In this document: positions 63,884 through 64,000 of the stretch, in pieces
Position numbering within the stretch: the first letter of the stretch is position 1
Layout: the number at the start of each line of letters is the position of its first letter
Assembly: GCA_001464735.1 (NCBI GenBank)
Contig: LNDU01000047.1
Span: 140,238 to 204,237 of the forward strand
Reading direction: 5' to 3'
Length of the DNA stretch: 64,000 nt
Source: Nitrospira sp. Ga0074138
GTDB lineage: Bacteria; Nitrospirota; Nitrospiria; Nitrospirales; Nitrospiraceae
Translations under genes and position numbers: made by a program
Notes under the pieces: generated by a model
Told to the model about the DNA's origin: nothing
Databases searched by the model: none
What the model saw: the letters and a program-made list of their open reading frames with translations, nothing else

Positions 63884-64000
63884 TTGTTTAGGATTTAGTG
63901 AGGGGGACTGTTGAAGAAATGGAGCGTGAACCATCCAAAGAGGCGATTTCCAGGTGCCTCCACCTCGGGAAGGCCGGCGGAGAAACCATATCCCCTTCTG

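Overview
The window reads as a chromosomal segment of a Nitrospira-like nitrite oxidiser (phylum Nitrospirota). This is inferred from gene content and protein style: a complete NuoA-N locus with fused NuoC/NuoD, UbiE/MenG next to radical SAM genes, proteins with BchB/ChlB-type PCP_red domains in a non-photosynthetic context, and hairpin repeats in intergenic gaps. No rRNA, tRNA, CRISPR array, integrase or complete insertion sequence was recognised. Nothing could be searched, so the taxonomic call is an inference.

Layout. 1-127 holds the 5' end of a minus-strand gene leaving the window. 386-17027 is one plus-strand block: an NDUFAF7/MidA-like methyltransferase followed by nuoA, B, CD, E, F, G, H, I, J, K, L, M and N. 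Two related stem-loop repeats interrupt it (nuoA/nuoB and nuoCD/nuoE), and a terminator-like hairpin lies between nuoK and nuoL. 17064-23729 carries envelope, metabolic and repair genes: a YihY/BrkB membrane protein, a site-2 protease with CBS domains, a NodB-type deacetylase, GNAT and VOC proteins, a DapF-family protein in which both catalytic cysteines are serine, and uvrC.

23751-32121 looks like a cell-signalling island. It holds a FadL-family outer-membrane protein divergent from luxR, a convergent luxI-type synthase, a perfect 20-bp lux-box palindrome between luxI and a soluble NarL-type kinase/regulator pair, and a second multi-PAS kinase/regulator pair. 32384-39604 is a looser accessory region with a UPF0114 protein, a decayed hybrid kinase, a HerA-like ATPase, a DUF4143 ATPase between an intact and a broken DUF486 gene, a frameshifted unknown ORF and several palindromic elements.

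39604-43840 carries uvrA and a GHKL (MORC/Hsp90-like) ATPase gene. The ATPase gene is bracketed by two copies of the uvrA promoter and start region. 44038-50855 is a plus-strand group: ubiE, a B12-binding radical SAM protein, a protein with two Usp domains, three PCP_red domains and a rubredoxin-like knuckle, a SPASM radical SAM protein with its own PCP_red domain, and a CopD-like membrane protein. This group is the best candidate for an undescribed system. 51103-55744 holds a response regulator, a 2OG-Fe(II) oxygenase, lolA and ftsK. 55838-63784 (minus strand) is a phosphate locus, phoU-pstB-pstA-pstC-pstS plus an OprO/OprP-like porin. Arrays of 11-bp-spaced GTTAC-type repeats, resembling Pho boxes, lie upstream of both pstS and the porin gene.
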